From positions 3,604,588 to 3,668,587 of the forward strand of contig NC_050738.1 in NCBI RefSeq assembly GCF_014529535.1: 64,000 bases of DNA. Reading direction: 5' to 3'. A program made the position numbers and the translations under genes. Below are positions 35,270 to 48,142 of this stretch, piece after piece (position 1 is the first letter of the stretch; each line of letters starts with the position of its first letter). This stretch comes from Bradysia coprophila. Lineage: Eukaryota > Arthropoda > Insecta > Diptera > Sciaridae. The notes under the pieces are model-generated. The model did not search any database, was not told the origin of the DNA, and worked only from the letters and a program-made list of their open reading frames with translations.

Positions 35270-36131
35270 AGAGTTTAAATTCCAATATTTTCAGTATTGT
35301 AACCGTCACAATATTACAATGTACACTGTACAAATACACCCTGATATAATAGGAAAATTGGTTCGACCCGTTGGAAGAAACACAAATTACTGCGAACACT
35401 TTTCCGTGATTGGATTGCTAAAGTGGAAAGACTTTATTTTATCGGTGTGTGCGTGTGAAATAAATTCACGAATTGTTTTCTTTGCTCATGTGTAAGAGGC
35501 ACGTCTCACAGATATATAGACATATTACTGTGCCCATCATTCGCGAATCATATAATTTCACCAATTTTTATTTTAACTAGCTTTATGAATGAACATATGG
35601 TGGTGTTGTATACATTTTGGTAGTTCTGTAAGTTGTTGCTTATACAAGCGACAACGATTATTTAGCACAGACCCTGACTTAAATTACATTTTAGTGCTTT
35701 GGTGTATCTTATCCATATACACTAGCAACACTAGCAACGCACTTCAAGCATGAGTTGTACTCTAAACAGAGTTCTGAAACGAACAAATTTTGGCACCGTA
35801 AAAAAATCTGTAAACATTCTTCATATAAAATTAAAATGATACTCTATTTGGCAACTGTCACTCGAAGCACTTTCGATTGAAGTGCGTTGATTATAGTCGA
35901 GCTCGTGGCGCATCCGCACTTAAGAGTCAAAATTAGTTTGTTTTTGTATGGTAATCTCGATAGTATTTTATCGGTAATTAATGGATAAGATATAAACCGT
36001 GCGTGTGTGTTTAATTGAACATGAACAAGGCTGGAAACGTGTAGATAGAACAAACTAAATAATTAAATTTTTTTCTCTTTTGATTGCATTTTCGTCTCAC
36101 TGATCAGTGTTTTGTTATACGTGCTGTTAAT
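35270..36131. promoter_or_regulatory. Divergent intergenic region between the 168-aa gene and the giant gene
   Basis: About 860 bp separating two divergently transcribed genes, presumably holding both promoters. No TATA box or motif could be assigned with confidence. Confidence 0.3.
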
Positions 36132-39100
36132 ATGACGACTATTCAATCAAAGTTCATTCGGCGATATCAAGCTGCTGAGTCCAATTATGCGAACAATATT
36201 TTAAAGGGACATGGGAACGATCCTAATTTTCGCATTCTAGAAATTATTGACCCTTCCAATGCTGATAACAAGGAGTCGTTAATGCGTATAACGGGTGACA
36301 GCATTAAAAAGTTGTTAATAGAACGGAATGAATCAGAAAATTTATTTTTTGTAAGCATAAAATTCTCAGACGAACACTTCGATAAGACAATATGTGAAAG
36401 ACTTGTTTGTGATGTTTGTGATACACTAATGAACTGTGGAAGTTATTTTTTAGTAGAAGTTTGTCATGGTGCGAAACAAATTGTGAGGTATCTAGTGAAT
36501 GGTGATGTAAAGGAAGAATTATTGAACGAACAACTGACGGATTTTTTCGAATCGGTGCATGAGTCACTACTCTTAAGTCGTGTTAACTCTTCAGCATTTT
36601 ATAATTTAAAAAATGTGTCATCTCTGTCATTACCTCTACATTGCATCGTGATAAGACTGTTAAGAACATGTGACATACCTTGCCCAGAAGATGTTGAAAA
36701 GGCGATCTTAGAAAACTTGGTTCGTTGCTCCAATATTGAATGTTTCAGAGCGTTTTTGGATCTACCACATATTGATGATGGTCAATCAATTAAACACACT
36801 GCGCTTACCACAAGAGCAGTTCACTACAAATACAGAACAGGTGTGACCCTTCTATTTTTCGCAGCTAATGGTGACGATAATATGTTGAGACTCTTGTTAC
36901 GTCTTGGAGCCAATGTTTTTGCAGAAAATTTGTTTTCGGAAACCGCTTCTGATCACACCAAAGGAAAGAACAAAAATCTGTTGATCCTTCTAAAAAATGA
37001 CGCCAAGTTTCCTTGTAACTTCCATCAAATCTATGCAAAATCTTTCGCCAATTGCAGCGACGACTCTCTTCAAGGAATTCGCAAGATTTATGAAGAGAGA
37101 CAAAAGTTGCATCAAGCCATTGTTGATAAAGACGAAGAGTTCATCGGTTTGTTTGAAGAAAAGTGTCCCAACTTAAAATTTGCCTATACGTTTACCGATG
37201 AACCAGCAGTTTCGAGGGCAGCGACAACAACAGCATTAATCGAAGCAAGTGATAACGATGACTTCACGACGTATTTATACGTCTTAAGTAAAGGTTTCTG
37301 TGTTGATGTTGATGAACTATATTTTATGACGAAGGCTGATAAGAACAGAGTCGGTGCAGTAATTATCAACCGACTTAAAATTGAGCAGCAATCGCATGTC
37401 ACCTTCTTAAGTGGCAAAACATTTGTGTCTGGCGTTGATATCAGCAAGCAACGGGAGTGCAAGGAGAAGATTGCAAGAATCTATGAGAATCTGAACAATT
37501 TCAGCGAACTGGCAAGCATTTTAAAAGTGGTTGAACATTCAAAAGCATTGACCATTAGCATTGATTTTCGGAATAAAAGTATTTTGAATTTAGACTTGAG
37601 TGCATCCAATACCATGGATGGCCAAACGTATCATCATCTTGGTCGCATTTATTTGAGTGTTGCCGATAAAAATGACGTGGAAATTGGTGGACTCATAATA
37701 CATGAATTGACACATTTCGCACTTCATATAATTTTTAACAACCATGGCTGCCCATACCACAAATTTGATGCAGACAACGAAAGAAAATTTAAACGAATTG
37801 TGAACAAGGTTAAGGAATTTCGTAAAAATCTGCCTCAGGTGGTTAATGACGTGTATGTTGCGTACTCCGAATCGAGTTGGCCAAAGGAACTCATTGCGCG
37901 TGTACCACAGTTGATTTCCATGGAATTAAGTTGTTGTGACGAAATGGGTCAGTTATTTCAATTTTACCGAGACAACGTTTTACCGTACATGGAGAGACTT
38001 ACAAGAAATCCAGAGGATTTTTTCATCAAACGAGAAGTGAATCAATTGAACGAATTTCTTCGACACGAGGACAAAATACAAAAGTGGAATATTGAACTGG
38101 ACAGAACATGTTTAGATCAAGCAGTTTACGATGGACGAAATGTTAAAAAAATCATCTGTGCTATTCCTAGATTATTTTTGACCGATTTTCACAATGAAGT
38201 GGTAAAAAAAGGTTTGATATGTACGCCAACAGATGGAGCTGACATGCGGAAGCAATCTGAAAAGTGCATTATCTTTGCGTCGATTGAAGATTTCGTGTAT
38301 CACTCGACATCAACATACATCCAGCGAGTTTGGCATCTGACCAGTAACATCACCGTAGTTCTAAACGTCGAAAAGCTTGTCGATTTGAAATCAACGTTTC
38401 AGGCGGACTTTGTTGAACAGCTGAAGAATGAAGATACCTCGAAAAACATGATCATATTTGGTCCAAATCAAGGCGCTGTGGATTCCATTTTCACAGCGCA
38501 AAACCAATATTTTACCCTGGAATATACCTGGGAACATTTGAAAAAATCCTACAGGGCTGCGCTGCTGTCGAAAGAAATCAATTTTCAAGGAGCACTGGTT
38601 CCTCTGAATAAGTTGATCGATGATGACTTTCTAAGTATTCCAATAGAAAAACTTGTCAACGGTGAGGAAGTAATTATCGCCAAGTCAGTGGACGATTACG
38701 ATGAAGAAATATTTGTCGAGCGACGGGTCAAACATTTAGAACGAGAATTTACAACATCTGAAATTTTGTCGATAATATCGAAACCGATAACCAGCTTCCT
38801 ACTGACTAGCTACCCTGGAAGTGGACAATCGATTGCATTGTCGCGGATGGCAGGTTTGCTCAAGGGAAGAAATCCTCACTGCTGGATAGCAGGAGTAACT
38901 GTAGAACAACTTACTCTGGCTTCAGAAGATACCCGTGATGTGGAACATTTTGCCAAGCATTTTGTCAGTACAACATCTAGTTCCGACTGTGATTTTGAAC
39001 TGAGTCTATTTAAAAGGTTGTACGAGAAGTCTGAAGTGATTTTCCTATTTGATTCATTCGTCGATTTATCTGACGATTCTGTCGACCAAGCCATATCACT

Positions 39101-41895
39101 CATCAAAATATTGAGTGAAAAAAGTCAGCTATTGATCACAGTTCATGCAGACTCACCGGAAACAACAAAGTTAGAAAACGAATTATCGAACAGAATTATT
39201 GTCGAGTTGCAGCCGTTCTCATGGTCGGACCATGTGTCATGCGTGACTAAAATTTGGCAAAAAAAGTTACGCGATCCTGCAAATGAAAGTATGTTTCGAT
39301 TCCATGCTTCCATCCTAATCGATTTTTATCGAGATTTTATTGCGTTCCCAAAATTAACGGCTACAATTGCCAATAAATATCTCACATGCGTTAACGAATA
39401 CATCATGCTGTACAGTGAAGAGCCCTTCATACCAGGAAATATTTATACAAATGATGGTATCATCGACATCTATGATTTACATAAGGATTTGTACTCGGAG
39501 AAAATACACCGGCGGCATCAACAGAATTCAAAGAACGACACTGCTATGACCGTCATTCTGGGCATGAACATGTTTACAGCTTTTGAACAATTTGCAGAGC
39601 ATTGTTTCGAAAGCAACAATTTGTCACGGAAACCGTTGGGTATGTACAGGAATGGTGCGGACGATTTACTGCGAAATGGAATACTAACTCACAATTTAGA
39701 ATTATCTCGGATCGGTACTGGGTCCTACTTCTTTTTGTCGAATTACATTGTCAAATCGTTGGAATCAAGCTTTAAGCTCTATGGTCGATTGTGCAGCGTA
39801 ATTTCGTCCAGGCATATGCCGAGCCATTACAGATTAATCAAATTAATCGATGGGCGTATGAAAGACTCGATTTTATTTTGTGGCGTTATTGATTTCAGTA
39901 GATCATCGTTTGCACAAACGTACGACAGAAATTATCCAAAGCTTAAATGGGACGATGTGATCTATTTATTGAATGAAAATGCAATTCTGCTTCTCTGTTT
40001 CATTCTTGAATTTCCGTCGACCCCATTGACGGAATGTTTTGACGAATGCTCACTTTTCTGGAAAGCTTCCGAAAAGGGATTGCGATGCGTCATTGAAATT
40101 TTACGGAACATTTCGCATGCAAAATTTATCAAATATTTGGCACAAATTGATTCACACGGCTGCAATCCCTTCCAGTATGCGTTTATGTATTTTCCCCGTA
40201 GTGATGTCGATGTTATTAAAGACACTACCACAGCTTTCGAACTTTCGGAAGCTTTGAGGAGCCAGGAGACATTTAACACCAGACTGAATAAATCAACCGA
40301 CGAGAAGTATCAAAATTCAACGCTGAACTCTTACGTGCTCACAATATTGAATAGCAAAACCGATGATGAACGGAACACTTTAATCTATCAGTACTACAGG
40401 CCCCCGGCTATCTACGGCTATAAAATATCAAGTAGACATTTTGACGACTCCATCGAGGGGAAGTGGATGGCCATGATACATTTAAAGTTTCCAATAACGG
40501 ATTGGGCGGTGTTAACAACTAAGACCATATTCGAAAATGTTATTCACATCATCTTCAACGAATGCAACAACCACGTAGTATTGAAATTTTACAAATGGGC
40601 TGAAACGAAGATCGCGAACGTGAAAACATTCAACACGTTCGTTGCTGACACATTTGTGAACTTTTTCTGGAATTGTACGTCTGTGAGGCACGGTAAAAAC
40701 ATAGTCAATTTTGTACGGGACAAAATCAATTTAGAAGAGCTTATGGCACAACGAGGCATCAAAATCTTCAACGATAAGTTTGATAACAAAATCACTACGT
40801 ATCATTCACTGTTCACGAAGAAAGAATTTGAGATTCTTTTGTTCCACACGCCTAAAGAAGTTGGTGAAGACAATACGAATCTGATAACAAAAATTTGTTC
40901 GTGTGCACATGAGCAAAGTATCTACCTAACCTTTGCTGCTGTTCCATTGAAGGAAATTATTGAACAAGTTAAAATTAGTGTGTATTTGGTCCATTCATTG
41001 CTGTGGTTCCTGGTCGGTACATTGGACGAGCAACGAAACGAATCTGTAATAAAATTCATCACCGAATTTATTGATAAACAAGAATGGGAGCTCGTTTCGA
41101 ATGCCCTAGGTATTATGACGTCTGAAGGAAGTTTCTTCCACTTGGCATTTACAAAACGGAATATGTTTATGGTAAAGCTGGTGTGGAAAATGGCGAAATC
41201 ATATCTCAATGAAGAACAGTTTCGGTGCCTATTATTGGATCCGTACAACGTATATCCAAACTTGTTAGTTCTTTCCTAGAGCTTCCTATTCTGATTCTTA
41301 ACTAAATGTAATCTATAAAACAGAGTGGGGAACGTAAAAACAAACGAGTTCATGGACCAACCACCAGGCATACAGAACACCAATTGCCAGACTGCTTGCT
41401 TTGAATTTCAATCATTTAAGCCAGACGGTGCAGCATTACCAGAATTTGCGATTTCACTTAACGACAACCAGATCTACATTGGTCGATGTAAAATTTTGAA
41501 CAGTGACGGCTATTTCTTATGCAAGATCACATTACATGAACCCGTTCCGGTTGAAGTCGTTGGATTCAGTGGTATGCAACCGTTGAACGACTCATTGGAG
41601 GTAAATGTTCCCAGATCGACAGAATTCGGATTGAAGAGGTGAATTTCATTTTTTCTATTAAAATTTTCCCCAGATATTGATCGGAAAAGGTATTGCGTGG
41701 ACAGAGCACACCAGTCATGACAGGCAACTTTACTTTCAATTTACACAGAAGTTATTGAAGAGACATAACAACAATATTCTACTTGTCGACGAGCCTTGTC
41801 CTGGACAACATTATTTGGCTTACGATGATGATGCTGCTCGTCAAAGCGCGATCTTAAATGATTTTTGTTACTTTCAAGGTCGCTCTCTTTATTAG
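36132..41895 (+). CDS. Giant ankyrin-like / HExxH zincin-like / NACHT-STAND-like protein
   Basis: Exons 36132-41263, 41324-41600 and 41674-41895 join in phase to 1,876 aa; the first exon alone encodes 1,710. The start was set at MTTIQSKFIRRYQ; upstream codons in frame lack ATG. Visible parts: a degenerate ankyrin-like repeat near 236-270 (TLLFFAANGDDNMLRLLLRL), another near 330-370, then a zinc-peptidase-like motif HELTH (524-528) with possible third ligand Glu550 and a later ELIARVPQLI helix. A P-loop PGSGQS (895-900) and a Walker-B-like VIFLFDSFVD (969-978) resemble NACHT/STAND ATPases, though the usual P-loop lysine is Gln899. Helical and ankyrin-like sequence follows near 1307-1350, then a beta-rich C-terminus. 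I recall uncharacterised insect proteins of similar layout but cannot verify that. No signal peptide, so probably cytoplasmic; a sensor or immune-type role is inference. AATAAA at 42355-42360. The frame continues past the TAG (next entry). Confidence 0.82.
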
Positions 41896-42153
41896 GCCAA
41901 TGTAAAGTGTAATACACCTGTTAAAACGATATACCAGCTTTCGATTTATCCCACTGAAAATTTAAACAGCCAATCAATAGGTTTGTTCCAAGGTCATTTC
42001 GGAATGTCAAATTTCATCCACAGAAGTCCACTTAATCTCAACTTATATGTTGACGAAAAATTTACAAAGAAATTTGTTGACGTTCAGGCTATGTGCATAT
42101 ATGTGGTTGAAATCGTTGCCGTTCGCGTTGTCAAAGTTCGGGTTTACAGTTAA
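41896..42153 (+). other. 85-codon open frame continuing the giant gene past its TAG
   Basis: Immediately after the in-frame TAG (41893-41895) the same frame stays open for 85 codons to TAA at 42151-42153, with protein-like content (KTIYQLSIYPTENLN, MSNFIHRSPLNLNLYVDEKF, then a Val-rich strand region ending VRVYS). Explanations: stop-codon readthrough, a recent nonsense mutation, or an unseen intron removing the TAG (for example donor after TTTCAAG and acceptor CAATAG before 41981, which also keeps frame). Confidence 0.5.
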
Positions 42154-42827
42154 TTGGAACAAACCTATAACTCCACCGGCTAAACTGAGCGGCGGCGCTT
42201 ACCTCTATGTCTATACCTCGTCCTTCGAAATATTCTTCATTTTTAGTTAGGTTAATAGGCTTCGTTTGCTCATTTCGAGAGCGTAGACAGATAAAACAAG
42301 CAATACAAAAGCCTAGGATAATAGCTTAGATTTGTGAGTCCAGAGTATAGAATGAATAAATTGTGAGACCAATTCATTTGCATAACGACCTAGCTCACAT
42401 TGTATTTTTATGTAGGTTCGGCTCAGCATTACTTCTTCAATTTTTGGACTGTAAAATTTAGCTTGTGGTTTCCTTTTCTTACTTGGGCCCCCTGAGGTCA
42501 CAGAATTAATCAGTTTCATAAATACTAGGCCCCACCTCTTGGGTGGGTCAGGTCCCTTGACTGACTTTTTTTTTTCTATAATTCCAGCCTTAGTTTTCTA
42601 ACCATTTTTAAATGAGGTGGTGTTTTTGAGATCACAAAATTAAAGTCACATGAAAAGGTGATGTCTCTTTTATTCAGAAGACAGCAGTCATCACATGCTT
42701 CATTTTACTCATATTTATTTAATTTCCTGAAGAAACAAAAAGAGCTATGAGTTGAAGGTCCAGCGAGCGATGTCTTACTCCTAAGTTGAGTCTCCTATAT
42801 AGTCTACTAAAAGCGCTGAACAGGTGG

Positions 42828-44110
42828 CGCATTTCTTGCTTACCTCTTGAAAAAAAAAACTCATGTGAATTACGGCTCTGGCAAAATTCACACTCGTGCA
42901 AACACTTTAGGAACGAAAAATTTCTTTTAAGAACGCGATTTCACGCAAAAATTGTCGTATATCGCAGATTACCAGTCCAATAAAGTCCAATGTTCGAATT
43001 TAACCACATGAATTACGATACTGGTCGAAAACACTTAATATTTTCAAATCTGCGATTTTCGAAGCCTCTGAGAATTACTCGAGTTATCGTGTTATCAAGC
43101 AAGCAAGATTGTTCTAGACTTCTAGATTGTTCGACCAGAAATCCAGATTCACTTGTCGAATAATTTTTTTTTCTGGAAATCCGTTGCAAAAATGTCGCGG
43201 TAACAAGTTGTGTTTACAATTATACTCCAACCTCACTACTCCAATATTATCCATCTACGAACTTAAAATCGGGTAAAAATTACTTAAGTTATCACGATAA
43301 CAAGGAAAATCGTCTGAGTATGATTTGGCGTATTTCCAGCCTACATCTTGAAAAAATATAACTCGTGTGAATTACGGCCCTCGCTTCGCTCTGGCCACAA
43401 AGTTCACACTCGTTCAAACATTTCACGAACGAAAAAAATTCTTTTAAGAATACGGATTTCACGCAAAAATTGTCGTATATCCCAGATTACTAGTCCAATT
43501 AAATTCCAATGTTCGAGTTTAACCACATGAATTACGCTACTGGTCGAAATTGATTTTTGAAGCCTCTGAGAATTACTCGAGCTATCGGTTTCTCAAGCAA
43601 GCAAAAACTCTTTTGGGAAGTACTTCTTAATTGTTAGACCAGAAATCCAGAATTTCACTACTCGTCAAATAAGAAATTTTTCTGGAAATCCGTTGCAAAA
43701 ATGTCGTGGTAAACAAGTTATGTTTACAATTACTCCAAACTCACTACTCCAATATCATTCTCTGTCAATTAAAACAAAAAATTTGAAAATCGGGTAAAAA
43801 TTACTCAAGTTATCGCGCAGTAACAAGAGAAAGCGTCTGTGTAGAATTTCTCCCATCTCGTTGTTCGAACATTATCCATCTGCAAACTCAGCCTCAAGAT
43901 TTTCAATCTTCGTCGATTAAGACAAAATCTTTGAAAATCGGATAAGAATTATGGAAGTTATCGCGGTAACAAGTAAAAAAATCTCTTGAGAATTACTCCC
44001 ATCTCATTACTCCAATATTGCCCATCTACGAACTTAACCTCATGATTTTCATTCTCCGTCGATTAAAACCAAAATTTTGCAAATCGGTAAAGAATTACTC
44101 GAGTTATCGA
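42828..44110 (+). repeat. Roughly 500-bp tandem repeats plus partial units
   Basis: Two long units (about 42828-43324 and 43325-43850) share GTGAATTACGG, TTCACGCAAAAATTGTCGTA, AACCACATGAATTACG and GAGAATTACTCGAG. Two partial units follow (about 43860-43984 and 43985-44110) with AAAATCGG..GAATTACTCGAGTTATCG. Related DNA, including CCCT..GACTTTCAGTCAAGGGAATAA, recurs at 3715-3830 and 44230-44255. Confidence 0.75.
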
Positions 44111-44559
44111 GTCCACAAGTGTACGGACGTTTTCTGTATTTAACGTTTTTTGCCAATGTAGAACATTTTCAAAATATCAAAGTGAACTTAGCGTTACGGA
44201 CATTTAAGGGTATTTTCTTTCATAAGACCCTGACTTTCAGTCAAGGGAATAACAGTTAGTACTCATTCCAAATGCGATATCAACGATGCTAGCAGTCTAG
44301 CTATATTTATTGAGGTGGTAAAAATGCAACGTAGTATTTAGTTAACAGTGTATGATTCTACAAACAAAGGAATAAAGTGGTATTTTGACAGAGTCAAAAC
44401 GAAGTTTGCTTGCTAGAGAGGGTACTGATGCTATACATCCACCCACGTACGTGTTGTTCATTATTGTTATCATGTGTCGGATGTCGGATGATTAGAGTGA
44501 ATTAGACCGAATTAGTCAGTTCTCATAACTATCTAAAAGTAGATGAATGGCGACAACAT

Positions 44560-46430
44560 TACCATTAACAATTAAAAACGATTAAATTGAAAATTAATCA
44601 AAGTTTTTTTTTATTCAAATCAACATTTTTGTTTTTTGTTTATTTTTCATGGGACATTCAAAATTCTAGCTATTTCGCCTATTGTAGCAACTAAAATATT
44701 TTTTTTGTTACATTTTGTGATTTGTTTTTCATTTTTTTTTAAATTTTTACGTTCTACTGGCAATTCTACATTTTTTATAGTTTTTTTTGTCGATTTTTCA
44801 TTTTTTTGTGATTTTTGTTTCCATAGAAAAGAATAGAATTTCGAAAGTAAATTTTTTGTTTTTTTTTTCAATTTTCTGTAAGATCAGTTTTTTAAACTCG
44901 ATTCCTATACAATGAAAGAATAAAAATGAAATTTAAATTAACAATTCGGTTTGTTTGCTGTTATACGGTTTAACGTTTTTTTTCCTTCGTTTTTTGTGCT
45001 GATAAATATTTTCTTGTTTTTTGGATTTAATTTTACCTATAAATCTTCTGTTAGTTAAATTGAATGTTTAATGATTTTATGTACGCTACTACTTGCTTGG
45101 TTTTTTTTATTTTTAATTAATTTTTCATTTCATTTCTTTATTTTATTCTTTATTGAATATCGTTATATTTACAATATTACACAGTTATCGTTTAGCAGTA
45201 ATTTTTTTCTCTTTATTTATTTTTTATATTTTGAAATTTCATTCATTTCATTTTTTTTTTTTTTTTTAATAAATCGTCTATTTCATAGTTTTGTTTTTTT
45301 AATTATAATAAAAATAGAAAAAAGATTGCTTAAATTTTCTTCTTTACTTCTTCATGTTTTTCTTTAAATAAAATTGCAGAAATTCAACAATTATTCATGA
45401 TAACATCAATATCTTCAATATTTTTTAGTTTTATTTTTAATGCTTCCCCATCTCCATGTCTTTAACAAACAATCTTCGTTATTCAACGGGTTTCTTTCTC
45501 CTTTTCCCTAATTCTTTGGTTAAAGAGTTAAACAAATAATTTCCTTTTCATTGATATTGTCAAATTGCCTTTAAAGTTGGCCAGGGCTTATTACTGAAAA
45601 TTAAAAATCTTAAACATTTTGAAATTTCCTTATAATTCTCGCAGGTCATCACTTTAATTCATGGAATAATTTTACTTGTACCGTCGAGCGTCAAAAAATT
45701 TGTTTAACCTAAATTTTCATTGTTATTCTTTCGCGTTTCGAGTATTCACCATTAATTCACCATTAGGCTTCTGATCAATTTTTATTGTTTAAGTTTTTCA
45801 AATTTTTGTAATAATCCCTGCCCTCTAGTCAAATAAAAATGTTCAGGGCTAATAAAAAAAGGCTAAAAATGTTACGGTTGTTCTTCACCGATCGATTTTA
45901 TTTTCTATCATTTTATTACTTTAATTGATGTATACGTGACGAATTTAATGAGCATAGTGAAAGGTGGACAATATTCTGGGTTGTATTTTGTTAGGTAAAA
46001 ACGTATATGCTTAAAAGGATATGTAATAACTGATATTCGTACGATGACTTTAACAAAACATGAAAATAGCGAGAATGGTTTTACAACTTGAGAGCAATCA
46101 AGTATGAAATAATTGAAAATGTTGCAGACAAACAGATGGAACTTCGATTTGGACTGCATTATACCCAACCCAGTGATATTAGAGCCTTCATCACTCCAAG
46201 GCTATGTAAAGCGAACCGGGTAAGTAGTTAAGAAATTAAGATACAAGAACCTGAATCTCACTTGAGATACATTCTTTTCTCGAGATCAGACCCAGTTTTG
46301 GCATCATATTCATTGAGCCTGTCATCAAATTAATGTGAAAAAGGAATTCTTGCCTGTTCATTGAAGTAAAACAGAAACTGGTGCCCATTTCATTTCTCCG
46401 AGCAAAATTTTGCATTATATGGGATGGTAC
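44560..46430. other. T-rich low-complexity DNA
   Basis: Long poly-T and AT-only tracts; open frames here are low-complexity artefacts. No gene seen. Confidence 0.5.
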
Positions 46431-46704
46431 ACGGAAAATTCGGCAAATTCGACATTTGTTGTGTGCTGCATATATTTGCTGCAGACTGAATAATGTTCCC
46501 GTGTGTTGTATTACAATTAACATGTAATATGAATATTTTCAAAATATAGTTCCGGCAACAATATTATTCAGCTCGTAGGAATATTGTGAGGTTCCCAGGT
46601 ATATATTTGCTGTGTGCTGAATTATATCTTCAAATTAGTTGTGGGATGTATTACTTAACTTTACCTGCATGCCGAATATTGACTAAATGGTACTATCGAA
46701 CTAT

Positions 46705-47552
46705 ACCTGCATGCTGAATATTGACTAAATGAATAAAGTCGTCTGTATTTAGAATGGACTATGCAACAATAAATTTATTGTTTTAATGAAATAAAAGGAA
46801 GATCTCAAGAACATACGCATAAAGATGATTATCAAATCTAATTTTATTCCTTCATTTAAAGTTATTTCTATTTTTACCGAATTAATATGCAATGATAATG
46901 TTACATTTATGTATTTCAATAGAAATTTTGACGAACGAACTTTTAAATCCATTTTCGGTGTTAAAGGTTTTTGAAATGTTAACAGAAATAGTTGGTGGTA
47001 TTCAGCAATAAATGATGGAATTTGTTTATGTACTGTCCGTTTGACAAGAGGATCGCCACGGTTCAGCAGGGGGTTTTGAACATTTGTTTTTTACACGTTG
47101 GCACACGTGCTCTTGTCAGATTCAAGATTCTTTTTACGAAGGTTACGCTGATTATACTTTTTGAAAAAGGCCAATACCTTGCAAATATGTCACATCTTGG
47201 ACAGAATTTGACACTGCAATATCTGCAACATGAAAAAACTAAATGTTCGAAACCCCCTGAAACCCCGTGCTTCCACCTACGTAATATACACAAACTAGGT
47301 GAGCCAATCTTAATTTATTAATTCGCGTAATAGATGCTCACTATTAATGTGAACAGTTTCTTTGTAGAACGATTGAAAAAACCTCTAATTCAGAACCAGG
47401 CTCAGAATTAAAATAATAATATCCGATGACATTGCTTAGTGGGGAGAAGTACTACATTTCATAGAAAATAAATTCAATTGAATGTTGTTGCATAACCCAT
47501 TCTAAATACGGACGACTTTATTCATTTAGTCAATAATATTCAGCATGCAGGT
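46705..47552. mobile_element. Foldback element with about 55-bp arms
   Basis: ACCTGCATGCTGAATATTGA...TAGAATGG (46705-46757) is inverted at 47497-47552. A partial direct copy lies at 46663-46690. The block is enclosed by short inverted CACGGAAAA/TTTTCCGTG and TGTGTGCTGCATAT motifs at about 46432 and 48135, suggesting a larger composite. Confidence 0.65.
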
Positions 47553-47640
47553 ATAAATATGCCTGTGTGCTGCATAAAGCAAAGTAACAGCGGTTCGAAA
47601 TAAGACTGCCACTATATGCAAGCAGTATAGCAGCAGTGGT

Positions 47641-47710
47641 AAAGTCGTTGGCAGTCAGAAACTGAGGTTAAGCATCGGTGGTCGCGGTTCGTACTTGGGT
47701 GGGTGACCGG
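47641..47710 (+). pseudogene. 5S rRNA-derived fragment
   Basis: GAGGTTAAGCATCGGTGGTC followed by GCGGTTCGTACTTGGGTGGGTGACCGG matches the internal control region of animal 5S rRNA (box A, intermediate element, box C). The 5' half and the terminal stem are missing and an A-run follows, so this is a retrocopy or 5S-headed SINE rather than a gene. Confidence 0.75.
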
Positions 47711-48142
47711 AAAAAACGTAAGCAAAAAAAAAAAATCTGTTATCAATTTAATATGATGAATTTAAATATAAATCTACGGCTAATAACAAATAATAATAAT
47801 AAAATTGAAAATAAAAAAAAAAAATTTGAAAAAGTTTTTTTGTTTTTTTTTTGCTAACGCAAATAAAATTGATAAAGTTAATTAAATCAATTTCTTCTAT
47901 TAAACGATAAATTAGGTTGTTTATTGAATTGAAAAAAATGGCGTCATTTTATATTATAAAACAGGCATACAGCTAAGACCTGCACGCTGAAAAATAATAT
48001 CCAGCACACAACAACAATATTCATTAGGCGGGCATTGTATGATCCTCAGATCAATATGCAGCACACAACTAATGTTCTATAATCGTGAAGCTGTTCCCGA
48101 TTTCTTCGTCTGGGGTGCATATATGAGTTTTCCGTGTATGTC

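Noticed and set aside
42047..42250. 67-aa ORF after the giant gene
   Set aside because: Different frame from the 85-codon extension, which explains this stretch better.
44636..45367. Open frames of Phe/Leu-rich peptides in T-rich DNA
   Set aside because: Low-complexity translation of poly-T tracts; no start context, domain or splice evidence.
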